Assembly: GCF_029017505.1 (NCBI RefSeq)
Contig: NZ_JAQGEI010000015.1
Location: forward strand, 1 to 64,000
Length of the DNA stretch: 64,000 nt
Direction of reading: 5' to 3'
DNA from: Sedimenticola hydrogenitrophicus
GTDB taxonomy: Bacteria > Pseudomonadota > Gammaproteobacteria > Chromatiales > Chromatiaceae
The stretch's first letter is position 1, and each line of letters begins with the position of its first letter. A program made the position numbers and the translations under genes. Below the pieces are notes generated by a model. That model was not told the DNA's origin. It saw only the letters and a list, made by a program, of their open reading frames with translations, and ran no database searches. Positions 56,219 through 64,000 of this stretch are shown here, piece after piece.

Positions 56219-56560
56219 ATGAACGATCAAGGCCAACCACCTCTGGAATATGAAGACACCACGCTGACGGCCAATGCCCTCAAGGCGATGGCCCATCCGC
56301 TGCGCTGGAAGATTCTCTGCTCCCTGGGCGATGACGAGTTGTCGGTGGGCGAGATCGTGGAGCGCACCGGCACCTCCCAGAGCAATATCTCGCAACACCT
56401 GGAGCAGCTGCGCAACAAGCATATCGTGGTCGCAAGGAAAGAGGCCAACCGCATCTATTACCGGATTCGTAACGGCCAGTTGCTGACCCTGATCGGCACC
56501 ATGCGCAGCGTGCTCTGTCCGGCCAATCTGGACGAGCGCTATTCCGGGGACAAGGAGTAA
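56219..56560 (+). CDS. ArsR-family regulator with SqrR/BigR-type cysteine pair
   Basis: 113 residues, a single ArsR/SmtB winged helix: ALKAMAHPLRWKILCSLGDDELSVGEIVERTGTSQSNISQHLEQL and the wing IVVARKEANRIYYRI. Its only cysteines are Cys34 (WKILCSL) and Cys100 (SVLCPA), 66 residues apart. That is the spacing and helical placement of the sulfane-sulfur-sensing cysteines in SqrR (Cys41/Cys107) and BigR (Cys42/Cys108). No metal-binding CVC motif is present. It stands 19 bases after the RR-PAS gene. Its targets are not evident in the neighbourhood. Confidence 0.85.
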   Translation: MNDQGQPPLEYEDTTLTANALKAMAHPLRWKILCSLGDDELSVGEIVERTGTSQSNISQHLEQLRNKHIVVARKEANRIYYRIRNGQLLTLIGTMRSVLCPANLDERYSGDKE

Positions 56561-56564
56561 CAAA

Positions 56565-56732
56565 CTAGGAGCCTGTCGGTTTTGACCGACCGTAGCGAGG
56601 GAAAGCCGATTTGAGCCAGATTTTTCGATCTTTCGAGGCGAATAGTGGACCTATTTAACGAGAAAGATCGAAAAATATGGCCAAATTCGGCTTTTCCGCA
56701 GTAGGTCAGTGTTAAATCCGACAGGCTCCTAG
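56565..56732. mobile_element. CTAG-flanked MITE-like element
   Basis: 168 bp with perfect 15-bp ends CTAGGAGCCTGTCGG (56565-56579) and CCGACAGGCTCCTAG (56718-56732). Inside, AAAGCCGATTTGAGCC pairs imperfectly with GGCCAAATTCGGCTTT, and AGATTTTTCGATCTTTC with GAAAGATCGAAAAATAT, so the whole element folds on itself. The CTAG at each end may be a duplicated target. No transposase frame is present, so it is non-autonomous. An IS5-type parent is only a guess. Confidence 0.7.
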
Positions 56733-56766
56733 GCAATCTCCTGCCTGTTCCGGTATTCTTGCGCGG

Positions 56767-57870
56767 ATGACACCCGAGCAATATTACCGGCAACAGTTGC
56801 AACAGGACCTTGTGCTGGCGGACCCGGATCAGGCCGCCGTGGTCGCTGAACTCCAGACGCTCTACCAGCGGCTGATCCGGCCGGCGCCGCCGCCGGCGGA
56901 AGCGGATCTCTTCAGCCGCCTGTTGAAGCGTAGGCAGCGTCAGGAAATCACCCCCGAAAAGGGCATCTACCTGTGGGGGGGTGTCGGCCGGGGCAAGACC
57001 TGGCTGGTGGATATCTTCTTCAACCAGCTCCCGTTCGATGCCAAGCTGCGCATCCATTTCCATCACTTCATGCGCGACACCCATGAATCGCTGAACCGCC
57101 TCAAGGGGGTGAGGAATCCGCTGGAGCAGGTCGCCGAGGGGCTGGCCGCCCGCACCCGCATCCTCTGCCTGGACGAATTCATCGTCACCGATATCGGCGA
57201 TGCCATGATCCTGGCACAGCTGCTGAAATACCTGTTCAGCCGCGGTGTCACCCTGGTGACCACCTCCAACACCGCACCGGACCACCTCTACCGCAACGGC
57301 CTGCAGCGGGCCAGTTTCGTGCCCGCCATCGAGCTGATCAAACAGCATACCCGGGTGATCCATCTGGATAGCGCCACCGATTACCGCCTGCGCTATCTGG
57401 AACAGGCCACGGTCTACCACACCCCCCTGGAAGCGGCCGTCAGCGAACGCCTCGATGAGGAGTTCGATCAGCTGGCGCCGGAACCGGGACGGCGCGGCGG
57501 CAGCATCACCCTGTATGGGCGGGAGATAGCGGTCGAGCGGCTGGCCGACGATCTGGTCTGGTTCGACTTTTTTGCCATCTGCGGCCCACCGCGCAGTCAG
57601 GCCGACTACCTAGAACTGGCGCGCTGTTATCATACCGTGATCATATCGGATATCCCGCTACTGACCGGCGAACTGGATAACGCCGCCCGGCGCCTTGTCT
57701 ACCTGGTGGACGAGTTTTACGACCGCGGGGTGAAACTGATCATCAGCGCGGCGGCCGGCCCGCGGGAGCTGTATCAGGGGGAGCGACTGCAGGCCGAGTT
57801 TGAGCGCGCCGTCAGCCGGCTGCAGGAGATGCAGTCAATCGAATACCTGTCCCGGGAGCATAAGGCATGA
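56767..57870 (+). CDS. zapE: cell division protein ZapE (AFG1-like ATPase)
   Basis: 367 residues of the AFG1/ZapE P-loop ATPase family: N-terminal MTPEQYYRQQL, Walker A GGVGRGKTWLVDIFF, RIHFHHFMRDTH, Walker B ILCLDEFIVTDIGDAMIL, VTLVTTSNTAPDHLYRNGLQR (sensor 1) and VDEFYDRGVKLIISA. E. coli ZapE acts at the division septum during low oxygen and late division. It is the first gene of a two-gene unit with slyX, which it overlaps by 4 bases. The preceding MITE-like element separates it from the ArsR gene. Confidence 0.94.
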   Translation: MTPEQYYRQQLQQDLVLADPDQAAVVAELQTLYQRLIRPAPPPAEADLFSRLLKRRQRQEITPEKGIYLWGGVGRGKTWLVDIFFNQLPFDAKLRIHFHHFMRDTHESLNRLKGVRNPLEQVAEGLAARTRILCLDEFIVTDIGDAMILAQLLKYLFSRGVTLVTTSNTAPDHLYRNGLQRASFVPAIELIKQHTRVIHLDSATDYRLRYLEQATVYHTPLEAAVSERLDEEFDQLAPEPGRRGGSITLYGREIAVERLADDLVWFDFFAICGPPRSQADYLELARCYHTVIISDIPLLTGELDNAARRLVYLVDEFYDRGVKLIISAAAGPRELYQGERLQAEFERAVSRLQEMQSIEYLSREHKA

Positions 57871-58061
57871 ACAACGAAATCATCGACCTGCAGAGCCGCG
57901 TCGCCTTCCAGGAAGACGCCATTCATCAGCTCAACCTGACCGTCAGCCAGCTGCAGAACCAGCTCACTACCCTGCAGCAGGCGATCAGGGAGCTGCACCA
58001 GCAGATGCGCAACCTGTCACCCGCCGAGGATGGCGGCAACGAGATCCCGCCGCATTATTAA
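57867..58061 (+). CDS. slyX: SlyX family protein
   Basis: 64 residues with the SlyX pattern: IDLQSRVAFQEDAIHQLN, a long coiled coil (LTVSQLQNQLTTLQQAIRELHQQM) and the conserved ending NEIPPHY. Its function is unknown in the family. The ATG overlaps the zapE stop by 4 bases, so both are translated from one message. Confidence 0.92.
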   Translation: MNNEIIDLQSRVAFQEDAIHQLNLTVSQLQNQLTTLQQAIRELHQQMRNLSPAEDGGNEIPPHY

Positions 58062-58097
58062 TGTTTGTCCCGCCTGCAAGAAAGAATCCATCGCATC

Positions 58098-58129
58098 TTG
58101 ACATGCGAATGATAATGATTATCATCGAT
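58098..58129 (+). promoter_or_regulatory. sigma-70 promoter overlapped by Fur box
   Basis: TTGACA (58098-58103), 16 bases, TATCAT (58120-58125) form a plausible promoter. GATAATGATTATCATCGAT (58111-58129) matches the 19-bp Fur box GATAATGATAATCATTATC closely and covers the spacer and -10. Iron-replete Fur would block transcription of the two genes that follow. Confidence 0.8.
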
Positions 58130-58154
58130 CTCCAAGTCACAAGGAGACAAACAG

Positions 58155-58373
58155 ATGCGCTGTGTCATAGATGCCTGGCTGGAACGTAGCGATCCCTGCC
58201 TGCGCCTGCTGGATGCCGAGACAGGTCAGGAGATTTTGCGCTGCGGCGCCGCCTGGATCATCCCCCTGCTGGAGAGTGGCGAATTGAGCCTGGAGGATAT
58301 CCAGGACGAGGGGCTCAGCTATGCCGAGCGTCTGGGATTCACCGCGGGAGAACCGGCACCGTGTGCGATCTGA
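58155..58373 (+). CDS. small Fur-controlled hypothetical protein
   Basis: 72 residues: CVIDAWLERSDPCLRLLDAETGQEILRCGAAWIIPLLESGELSLEDIQ. It is acidic, with four cysteines and no membrane segment. No family is recognised. A very strong ribosome site (AAGGAGA) lies before the ATG, and a Fur box with a promoter lies 26 bases upstream of that ATG. It overlaps the DUF2325 gene by 13 bases. An iron-starvation role is inferred from the promoter only. Confidence 0.8.
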   Translation: MRCVIDAWLERSDPCLRLLDAETGQEILRCGAAWIIPLLESGELSLEDIQDEGLSYAERLGFTAGEPAPCAI

Positions 58374-59551
58374 CCAAGAAACGTTTTGCGCCCCCCCGGG
58401 CACCCGCATCCAGACGGCTGCGGCTCTGGGAGGTTGACCGGCGCTTTCACTGCGCCATCCTCGGCACCTGCCTGACCCTGCAGGAACTGCATAAGGTGAT
58501 CCGCCAGGCCGGCCTCATCCTGGAGCCGAAACACAGCGACTATGACGCCCATAACGCCCTGGTCGCCAGTGCCGGCCAGGAGTGCCATGCCGCCCGGCTG
58601 CTGACCCGCCTGCTGGACAGAAAATACCGCACCCCCATCAGCCAGCTGGCCAAGGGCGACGACAAGGCGCTGCGCAGCCATTGGGCGCAGGCCCTGCAGA
58701 CGGGTGATATCGCTGGTCCCTTCTGGGGCCTGGTGACGCTCCCGCACACCAGTCCGGAGCTGATCCAACGGGTCTATGGCGACGTGCATATGCTGTCGCA
58801 CCTGGCCGGGGCCTCCAATCGTGCGGACCTGAGGCGCCTCGCCACACTGGAAGCCGGCATGGCCGAATTGAGGGAGTCGGCGCTGCACACGGCCCGCCAA
58901 CAGCGGCAGCAGCTGGCGCAAAAAGACGCGGTGATCGCAGAGCTGGAGGCGCAACTGCTGCGCCGCCTTGCCCGGGACAAGCAGGCGTCCGCGCCCACCG
59001 AGGCCGACCTGAGTGAGCAGCTCTGCGCCAGCCGACGCGAGTTGACCCAGTCACTGCGGCAGCTGGAGCGGACCCGGCGCCGACTCATCAGCCTGAGCCG
59101 GCGCAACGACCATCTGCAAGAACAGCTGGAGTCCGCGCGGACGGCACTCCGCGAGGCCGAAGCGGAACAGCAGGCCGCCGAGCTGGCCTTCCATCAGCTG
59201 TTGGTCACCGATCAGGCAGCCGCCGCACCGGCAACCGACCTCTGTGGGCGACAGATCGTCTACGTGGGCGGCCGGACCTCGCTGTCCCCCCACTTCCGCA
59301 CCCTGGTGGAAAAATGCCATGGCCGCTTCGAGCACCATGACGGGGGCGTGGAGGAGAGCCGGGCCAACCTGCACTGCCTGCTGAGCAAGGCGGACATGGT
59401 GTTCTGCCCGATCGACTGCATCAGCCATGATGCCTGCCTGAAGGTCAAACGCTTCTGCAAACAGAACGCCAAGGCCTTCATACCGCTGCGCAGCTCCGGC
59501 CTTTCGGCCTTCGCCAAGGAGCTGTCCCAGCTGAGCCGGACGGATACTTAA
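58361..59551 (+). CDS. DUF2325 domain protein, iron-responsive operon
   Basis: 396 residues from a GTG at 58361. The N-terminal half is helical (RRLRLWEVDRRFHCAILGTCLTLQELHKVI). A long coiled coil follows (about 170-290: RESALHTARQQRQQLAQKDAVIAELEAQLL). C-terminal DUF2325 is about 303-395: RQIVYVGGRTSLSPHFRTLVEKCHGRFEHHDGG and MVFCPIDCISHDACLKVKRFCK, a Rossmann-like domain with several cysteines. The biochemical function is unknown. It overlaps the small upstream gene and is therefore under the same Fur box, which suggests a role in iron limitation. The last 40 residues end in a SGLSAFAKELSQL helix. Confidence 0.85.
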   Translation: MCDLTKKRFAPPRAPASRRLRLWEVDRRFHCAILGTCLTLQELHKVIRQAGLILEPKHSDYDAHNALVASAGQECHAARLLTRLLDRKYRTPISQLAKGDDKALRSHWAQALQTGDIAGPFWGLVTLPHTSPELIQRVYGDVHMLSHLAGASNRADLRRLATLEAGMAELRESALHTARQQRQQLAQKDAVIAELEAQLLRRLARDKQASAPTEADLSEQLCASRRELTQSLRQLERTRRRLISLSRRNDHLQEQLESARTALREAEAEQQAAELAFHQLLVTDQAAAAPATDLCGRQIVYVGGRTSLSPHFRTLVEKCHGRFEHHDGGVEESRANLHCLLSKADMVFCPIDCISHDACLKVKRFCKQNAKAFIPLRSSGLSAFAKELSQLSRTDT

Positions 59552-59574
59552 GCCCAATTGGGCCGCCAATCACC

Positions 59575-59715
59575 ATGCTAATGAATATCACCACCCAAAC
59601 GCCCGCCCGGTCCCGCCGGAGTTGGGCCCTGAGCGGCATCTCGACCGGACTGCTCTGGGCAACCGCCCTGGCGGCGCTGTTGCTGGCCGGCCTGAGCGGA
59701 TTCGCGGGGGGCTAG
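59575..59715 (+). CDS. small membrane peptide
   Basis: 46 residues (MLMNITTQTPARSRRSWAL...), with a positively charged N-terminus and one hydrophobic helix (LLWATALAALLLAGLSGFAGG). Starts at 59575 or 59581 are possible; neither has a good ribosome site. It follows the DUF2325 stop by 23 bases and could be the last gene of the Fur-controlled unit. The evidence is only the coding-like composition and position. Confidence 0.4.
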   Translation: MLMNITTQTPARSRRSWALSGISTGLLWATALAALLLAGLSGFAGG

Positions 59716-59841
59716 CGTGATCCGAGGGCGGTACCACCGCGGCATGAAAATAAGTGAAACGACGACGACCCGGCCCAAGGGGCGGGTTGCCGGCAATCGG
59801 CAAGATCTTTAACAAGCCATCAGTAGATACAAGGGGAACAC

Positions 59842-60933
59842 GTGAAAAAGCGATATCTTGGCGTAGCGATGCTGTCGCTACTGGGCATGCACAACGTACA
59901 GGCCGATACCCTGGCCGACGCATTCAAGAACGGCACCGTCAGTGGCGATCTCAATCTTTATTACAATGGGATAGACAACCGGAGCGCCGCCGATAGCGCC
60001 TACGGCACCGGTTTTCTCGGGCTGAAATATGAGACCGCGCCACTCAACGGCCTGCAGCTCGGGCTCGCCCTGCGCCACGGCAGCGAGGTTTACGAGAAGA
60101 ATTCAGACGACTCGGACGAGGGCGTCGGCACCCTGGTGACCGAGGCGTATATGAGCTACCGGGGTGACGGGTTCGGTGCCGTGCTGGGGCGCCAGGAGAT
60201 CGATCTGGAGTGGGTCGCCGATTTTCATGAGGCCCTGACCCTGACCAGCGACACCCTGCCCAACACCGAACTCACCGCCGGTTACAGCCGCAGCCTGGCG
60301 GTGGCGGACGAGGACGACCTGCAGGACAGCTTCACCGACATCGGCGACGACGGCGCCTGGTTCCTGGATGCGAAGATCGCACCGGCCGAGGGGCTGCTGC
60401 TCAATCCCTACTATATCCATGAGGACGAGGTATTCGACGGCCTGGGCCTGAAGGCCGATTTCGAACACGGCTCCGGACTGGGCCTGACCGCCCACTACGC
60501 CACCTCGGATGTGGATGTGACGGGTGAGGCGGACGGCGCCATCCTGCACCTGGAGCTGCGCGGCGCCCTGGGTGAACTAGCCCTGGCGGCCGGTTATATC
60601 CAAACCGACAAGCAGGGCGGTGTGGGCCATCTGGATGACCTGGGTGAAAACATCAATCCCTTCGAGGAGGGGAACCAGGTTTATGAGGCCGATGCCCAAA
60701 CCTGGTACCTGGGCGCCGAGTACAGCCTGGGCCACGCCACCCTGGGGCTGCTGGTCGGCAACAGCGACTACGCCGGCAATGCCGAGGAGCGGGAGATCAA
60801 TCTGACCCTGGGCTATGACTTGGCGGAGATCGCCGAGAACCTCAGCGTTGACCTGGTCTATGCCGATATCGATGCCGACGCCGCCAGCGACGACTATGAG
60901 AAACTGACCCTGATGTTGAGCTACGCGTTCTGA
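59842..60933 (+). CDS. outer-membrane porin (Opr-type)
   Basis: 363 residues from a GTG start with AAGGGGA upstream. A signal peptide (RYLGVAMLSLLGMHNVQA) precedes a 16-18-strand barrel: GDLNLYYNGIDNRSAADSAYGTGFLGLKYE, AVLGRQEIDLEWVADFHEALT, LLLNPYYIHEDEVFDG. It closes with a LMLSYAF terminus recognised by the BAM complex. The strand pattern resembles OprD/Opr-type substrate-specific porins. Substrate unknown. It follows the Fur-controlled genes and is ended by a strong terminator. A direct Fur site in front of it was not seen. Confidence 0.82.
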   Translation: MKKRYLGVAMLSLLGMHNVQADTLADAFKNGTVSGDLNLYYNGIDNRSAADSAYGTGFLGLKYETAPLNGLQLGLALRHGSEVYEKNSDDSDEGVGTLVTEAYMSYRGDGFGAVLGRQEIDLEWVADFHEALTLTSDTLPNTELTAGYSRSLAVADEDDLQDSFTDIGDDGAWFLDAKIAPAEGLLLNPYYIHEDEVFDGLGLKADFEHGSGLGLTAHYATSDVDVTGEADGAILHLELRGALGELALAAGYIQTDKQGGVGHLDDLGENINPFEEGNQVYEADAQTWYLGAEYSLGHATLGLLVGNSDYAGNAEEREINLTLGYDLAEIAENLSVDLVYADIDADAASDDYEKLTLMLSYAF

Positions 60934-61014
60934 TCCACGCACCGGGGCAGGCATAAGAGCCTGCCCCTACGCCGATTGGTGTTTGGGCCAAATCGGCTAC
61001 TACGAAATAAAAAA

Positions 61015-61045
61015 CCCCGACCGGTCTCCCGGTCGGGGGTTTTTT
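61015..61045. terminator. strong bidirectional terminator
   Basis: CCCCGACCGG (61015-61024), a 4-base loop, CCGGTCGGGG (61029-61038), G and six T (61040-61045). On the other side AAAAAA (61009-61014) gives U's for the minus strand. It separates the convergent porin and hemE genes and should stop transcription in both directions. Confidence 0.9.
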
Positions 61046-61071
61046 ATGCGCCCGTTCAAGCGGCCGATGAA

Positions 61072-62169
61072 TCAGTCGCTGCCCCAGCTTTTCCCCTTCA
61101 CCCCGGGACTGTGATAGGCCTGGCTCAGCTCATGCACCGCCTCCACCAGCACCCCGGCATGCTCCGGATTCACATCCGGGTGGATGCCGTGGCCGAGATT
61201 GAACACGTGCCCGGGACCGTGACCGTAGCTGGCCAGCACCCGGCCCACCTCTTCACGGATACGCTCGGGCGCGGCATAGAGAATGCTCGGATCGACATTG
61301 CCCTGCAGCGCCACCCGGTCCTTAACCTGGATGCGGGCATCCGCCAGGTCGGTGGTCCAGTCCACCCCCAGGGCATCACAGCCGGTGCGGGACATGGCAT
61401 CCAGCCACTGGCCACCACCCTTGGTGAACAGGATCACCGGCACCTGGCGGCCCTCGTTCTCGCGCACCAGGCCCTTGACGATCCGCTCCATGTAGGCAAG
61501 CGAGAAGAGCTGGTAATCACGCGGACTGAGTACCCCGCCCCAGGTATCGAACACCATCACCGCCTGGGCACCGGCGGCGATCTGCGCATTGAGATAACCG
61601 ATCACCGACTCCGCCACCTTGCCCAGCAGGCTGTGCATCAGGTCGGGCCGGTCGAACATCATCTCCTTCACCTTGGCGAAATTCTTGGTACTGCTCCCCT
61701 CCACCATGTAGGTGGCCAGGGTCCAGGGACTGCCGGAGAAGCCGATCAGCGGTACCCGCCCATCAAGCTCGCGGCGGATGGTGCGTACCGCGTCCATGAC
61801 ATAACCCAGATCATCCTCCGGATCGGGCACGCCGAGCGCGGCGACGGCCGCCTCGTCCTGCACCGGGTTCTTGAACTTCGGCCCCTCACCCTCGGTGAAA
61901 TAGAGCCCCAGGCCCATGGCGTCGGGAATGGTAAGGATATCGGAAAACAGGATGGCGGCATCGAGGGGAAAACGCTCCAGCGGCTGCAGGGTCACCTCGC
62001 AGGCCAGTTCCGGGTTCATGCAGAGATCCATGAAGCTGCCCGCCCTGGCCCGGGTGGCCCGGTATTCCGGCAGATAACGACCCGCCTGGCGCATCATCCA
62101 GACCGGGGTCATGTCGACGGGTTCACGAAGCAGGGCACGGAGAAATCGATCGTTTTTCAAGCTGGACAC
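61072..62169 (-). CDS. hemE: uroporphyrinogen decarboxylase
   Basis: 365 residues. The N-terminal substrate-binding [16 protein letters not shown] motif, then [34 protein letters not shown] and the conserved [12 protein letters not shown], plus [16 protein letters not shown] at the end, are all present. It decarboxylates uroporphyrinogen III to coproporphyrinogen III for haem. The GTG start at 62169 has AAAGGA at 8 bases; the longer frame upstream is not supported. Many cytochromes elsewhere in the window underline the need for haem. Confidence 0.96.
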   Translation of the reverse strand: MSSLKNDRFLRALLREPVDMTPVWMMRQAGRYLPEYRATRARAGSFMDLCMNPELACEVTLQPLERFPLDAAILFSDILTIPDAMGLGLYFTEGEGPKFKNPVQDEAAVAALGVPDPEDDLGYVMDAVRTIRRELDGRVPLIGFSGSPWTLATYMVEGSSTKNFAKVKEMMFDRPDLMHSLLGKVAESVIGYLNAQIAAGAQAVMVFDTWGGVLSPRDYQLFSLAYMERIVKGLVRENEGRQVPVILFTKGGGQWLDAMSRTGCDALGVDWTTDLADARIQVKDRVALQGNVDPSILYAAPERIREEVGRVLASYGHGPGHVFNLGHGIHPDVNPEHAGVLVEAVHELSQAYHSPGVKGKSWGSD

Positions 62170-62312
62170 AGCGGGTTTCCTTTGTTGACACCGAGAGACA
62201 ACCGGCCCGTAATGCCGGTAAGGGGGCGAGTTTACACCGAAACCGCCAACGACACACGGCGCCAGTGGCAATCCATGGCGCCGTGCGTACCTGTCAGGCC
62301 GTGACCGTGCGA

Positions 62313-62837
62313 TCAATAGTCGCCTTTCTTCCCCACGCCGACAAAGGCAAAATCCCACTCCAGGTCAAACGGTGCCCACCAGGCACCGACGCCGGTCTCC
62401 TTGTCGGTATGCCGATAGAAACCATTATAGGCCGGTGGCTTGATGTGGTATTTCAGGTGATATTTGCCGGGGCCGTTGAGCTTGATGTTGTCCGCATAGT
62501 GGGGGCCGTCGGAGGCTACCATGGGCATGAAGCTGCCGGTGGTCGACCAGCCGTCGCCCTGCTTGGTGATGGTGTAGCTGATATCCAGATAGGGCATCCA
62601 TTCACCCTCGCCGAAACCGTTCTGGTTGCCCTTGATGGCGTGGATGTCCGCCTCCAGGTGGATATCGGTATTGCCCATGCCGGGCAGCATCGGCTCCATC
62701 TTGGTCGGCTGCAGATAGACCGCGGCAATCTCCATGCCGTTCAGCTCCACCGGATCACCGATCGGCTGTTCGCCGGCGCTGACGACGGCACTTCCCAACA
62801 GACCCGCCAGGGCCAGACTCAATGCACCTCTTTTCAT
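62313..62837 (-). CDS. P19/FetP-like periplasmic iron-binding protein
   Basis: 174 residues with a signal peptide ([19 protein letters not shown]). The mature part matches the Tp34/P19 family: [41 protein letters not shown] carries the conserved Glu, Met and His copper/iron ligands, and [43 protein letters not shown] and [11 protein letters not shown] complete the Ig-like fold. Family members assist ferrous iron uptake, often with an FTR1-type permease. The start at 62837 has GGAGAG. It follows the 4Fe-4S membrane gene and probably forms one uptake system with it. Confidence 0.9.
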   Translation of the reverse strand: MKRGALSLALAGLLGSAVVSAGEQPIGDPVELNGMEIAAVYLQPTKMEPMLPGMGNTDIHLEADIHAIKGNQNGFGEGEWMPYLDISYTITKQGDGWSTTGSFMPMVASDGPHYADNIKLNGPGKYHLKYHIKPPAYNGFYRHTDKETGVGAWWAPFDLEWDFAFVGVGKKGDY

Positions 62838-62923
62838 ATAACTCTCCAGCATTATAATACGACTCATTCGCGTTACTGAGCCAAAAAAAACCCGCCAGGA
62901 GATTCACCCCCGACGGGGCGTTA

Positions 62924-64000
62924 CTAAATTCCGAATACGGCCGGCCACCAAGCCAGGCCAACCAACATGCTTCCTGTCACGCCTGGTAGCAGGGGCACCC
63001 ACAATCCGTGGCCCCGCAGCCCTTGATGGATCAATATCTGCCGTCCGAGATAGAGGCTCCAGAACAGGCCGAGACTGAACAGCCCCCCTTTCACCAGGCC
63101 GACCATGGCGGCCGACATACCCAGGGTGGTGAGGGGTGAAAAGAGCTCCCCCCCCAGGCCCAGCACCAGGGAGACCATCGCTACCGGCGCGTACTGATAG
63201 CCCAACTCAACAAACCGCTCCGCCAAACCGCGATCCGCGCCCAGCCGCCCGGCCAGCCAGGCAGACAACCCGGTGGTTAATGACAGCAGCAGGCTTAGGA
63301 GCAGCATGACAGCCAGCATGAAACCGACAATCAGGGTGAAATCGAGCCAGTTGAACACCTCGCGCCGTTCCGGATGCACACTCATCAGCCACCAGGGGCC
63401 GGATTCGCCGATCCAGTACCAGCCGCGCTCGATGAACCAGCCACCGACCGCCTGGCGCAGCTGCTGATACTGGGGCAGTACCAGCCAGAGAAAGCCGCCC
63501 AGTGCAATCCCGGTACCCAGGAACAGAAAGCCCACTTCGTAGGGATTGGGATGGTGCCGGCGGATCTGCTCGATCTCCTCGCCCGGCCGTCGCAAACGCA
63601 GGAACAACCCCCCTTGCGACTGGGGATTGACACAGCGGAAGCACTCGATGCAGTGGCGCGACTCCTCCTTGCGGGGGATATCGATCATGGTCGGACAGAC
63701 CCCCTTCTCGGTAAACCGGTCACCGCCGGATTTTTTCCTTTTCGGGGCGAACTGCACGGCACCGATGCGCGAGAACACCCCCAGCAGCAGGCCGATCGGA
63801 CACATATGCCGACACCAGGCGCGCTTGTTGCGCCCGTAAACGAAGCCCAGCACGATCGCTGCCAACAGGGTGCTGCCAAACACCTCGGCCACCGCCTCCG
63901 GGTGATCACGCACACCCACGGTCTGTCCCAGCAGGGTGATGAGCAGAAAACTGATAATGGGCGTCCCCTCCCAACGCACCCAGGCCGGGATCGGTCGCTG
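62924..64000 (-). CDS. 4Fe-4S membrane protein of an iron-uptake cluster (5' end outside window)
   Basis: At least 358 residues; the frame is open to the window edge (QRPIPAWVRWEG), so the N-terminus is missing. It has multiple membrane helices (ISFLLITLLGQTVG, LLAAIVLGFVYG, FLFLGTGIALGGFLWLVL, LIVGFMLAVMLLLSLLLSL). Polyferredoxin-type cysteines fall in WCRHMCPIG and HCIECFRCVNP, resembling NapH/NosR-like electron-transfer proteins. Downstream lies a P19-type protein, so it may supply electrons for iron reduction during uptake. No FTR1 permease is visible inside the window. Confidence 0.82.
   Translation of the reverse strand, partial: QRPIPAWVRWEGTPIISFLLITLLGQTVGVRDHPEAVAEVFGSTLLAAIVLGFVYGRNKRAWCRHMCPIGLLLGVFSRIGAVQFAPKRKKSGGDRFTEKGVCPTMIDIPRKEESRHCIECFRCVNPQSQGGLFLRLRRPGEEIEQIRRHHPNPYEVGFLFLGTGIALGGFLWLVLPQYQQLRQAVGGWFIERGWYWIGESGPWWLMSVHPERREVFNWLDFTLIVGFMLAVMLLLSLLLSLTTGLSAWLAGRLGADRGLAERFVELGYQYAPVAMVSLVLGLGGELFSPLTTLGMSAAMVGLVKGGLFSLGLFWSLYLGRQILIHQGLRGHGLWVPLLPGVTGSMLVGLAWWPAVFGI

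Overview
The window is GC-rich DNA from a free-living-type gammaproteobacterium. This rests on gammaproteobacterial housekeeping genes (zapE, slyX, hemE, metH, a fused chorismate mutase/prephenate dehydrogenase, a Can-type carbonic anhydrase), many multi-domain two-component and c-di-GMP proteins, several multihaem cytochromes, and palindromic repeats of a style common in that class. The sulfur-handling genes (DsrE-like, rhodanese fusions, an SqrR/BigR-like ArsR) and respiratory cytochromes would suit a sulfur-oxidising or facultatively anaerobic lineage, but no marker here fixes the genus. No rRNA, tRNA, CRISPR array or complete insertion sequence was found.

Layout. 1-611: AT-rich edge with a truncated HTH-domain gene, probably the end of an acquired island. 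612-6359 (minus): methyltransferase, secreted hydrolase, and a probable operon of pentahaem cytochrome, secreted protein, TlpA-type thioredoxin, trans-sulfuration PLP enzyme and a small secreted protein. 6622-11172 (minus): RND/MMPL exporter, LolA-like protein and outer-membrane barrel. 11488-14578: a divergent sulfur-handling module, with sterol desaturase-like protein, TVP38-rhodanese fusion and DsrE-like protein on one side and an ArsR-rhodanese fusion regulator on the other, with an operator-like dyad between. 14737-19786: NtrB/NtrC-like pair followed by a dyad, a sigma-54-type promoter and a two-gene periplasmic cytochrome operon. 20168-26999: response-regulator cluster (GGDEF/EAL, degenerate HD-GYP, HDOD), a kinase remnant and a GAF-PAS-PAS kinase.

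27405-38271 (minus) holds the complete propionate-to-succinyl-CoA route: propionyl-CoA synthetase, methylmalonyl-CoA mutase, both propionyl-CoA carboxylase subunits, the MeaB chaperone and the epimerase, then carbonic anhydrase and a hotdog thioesterase. A 20-bp perfect palindrome lies upstream. 38716-48190 holds mixed small operons (CBS protein, endonuclease I, DsbA-like, TyrA, flavin reductase, phosphatase, FKBP) and a sensor protein whose 3' end lies in an inverted-repeat element. 48414-56560: B12-dependent methionine synthase, peroxiredoxin, a hybrid kinase with a partner regulator, and an ArsR regulator with sulfane-sulfur-sensor cysteines. 56565-61045: a MITE-like element, zapE-slyX, a Fur-box-controlled DUF2325 operon, a porin and a strong terminator. 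61072-64000 (minus): hemE and an iron-related pair (P19-like protein and a 4Fe-4S membrane protein cut by the window end).

Nothing here is clearly a wholly new system. The best leads are the rhodanese-fusion module with its operator, the sigma-54 cytochrome pair, the Fur-controlled DUF2325 operon, the Cys34/Cys100 ArsR protein and the sensor apparently truncated by a repeat element.
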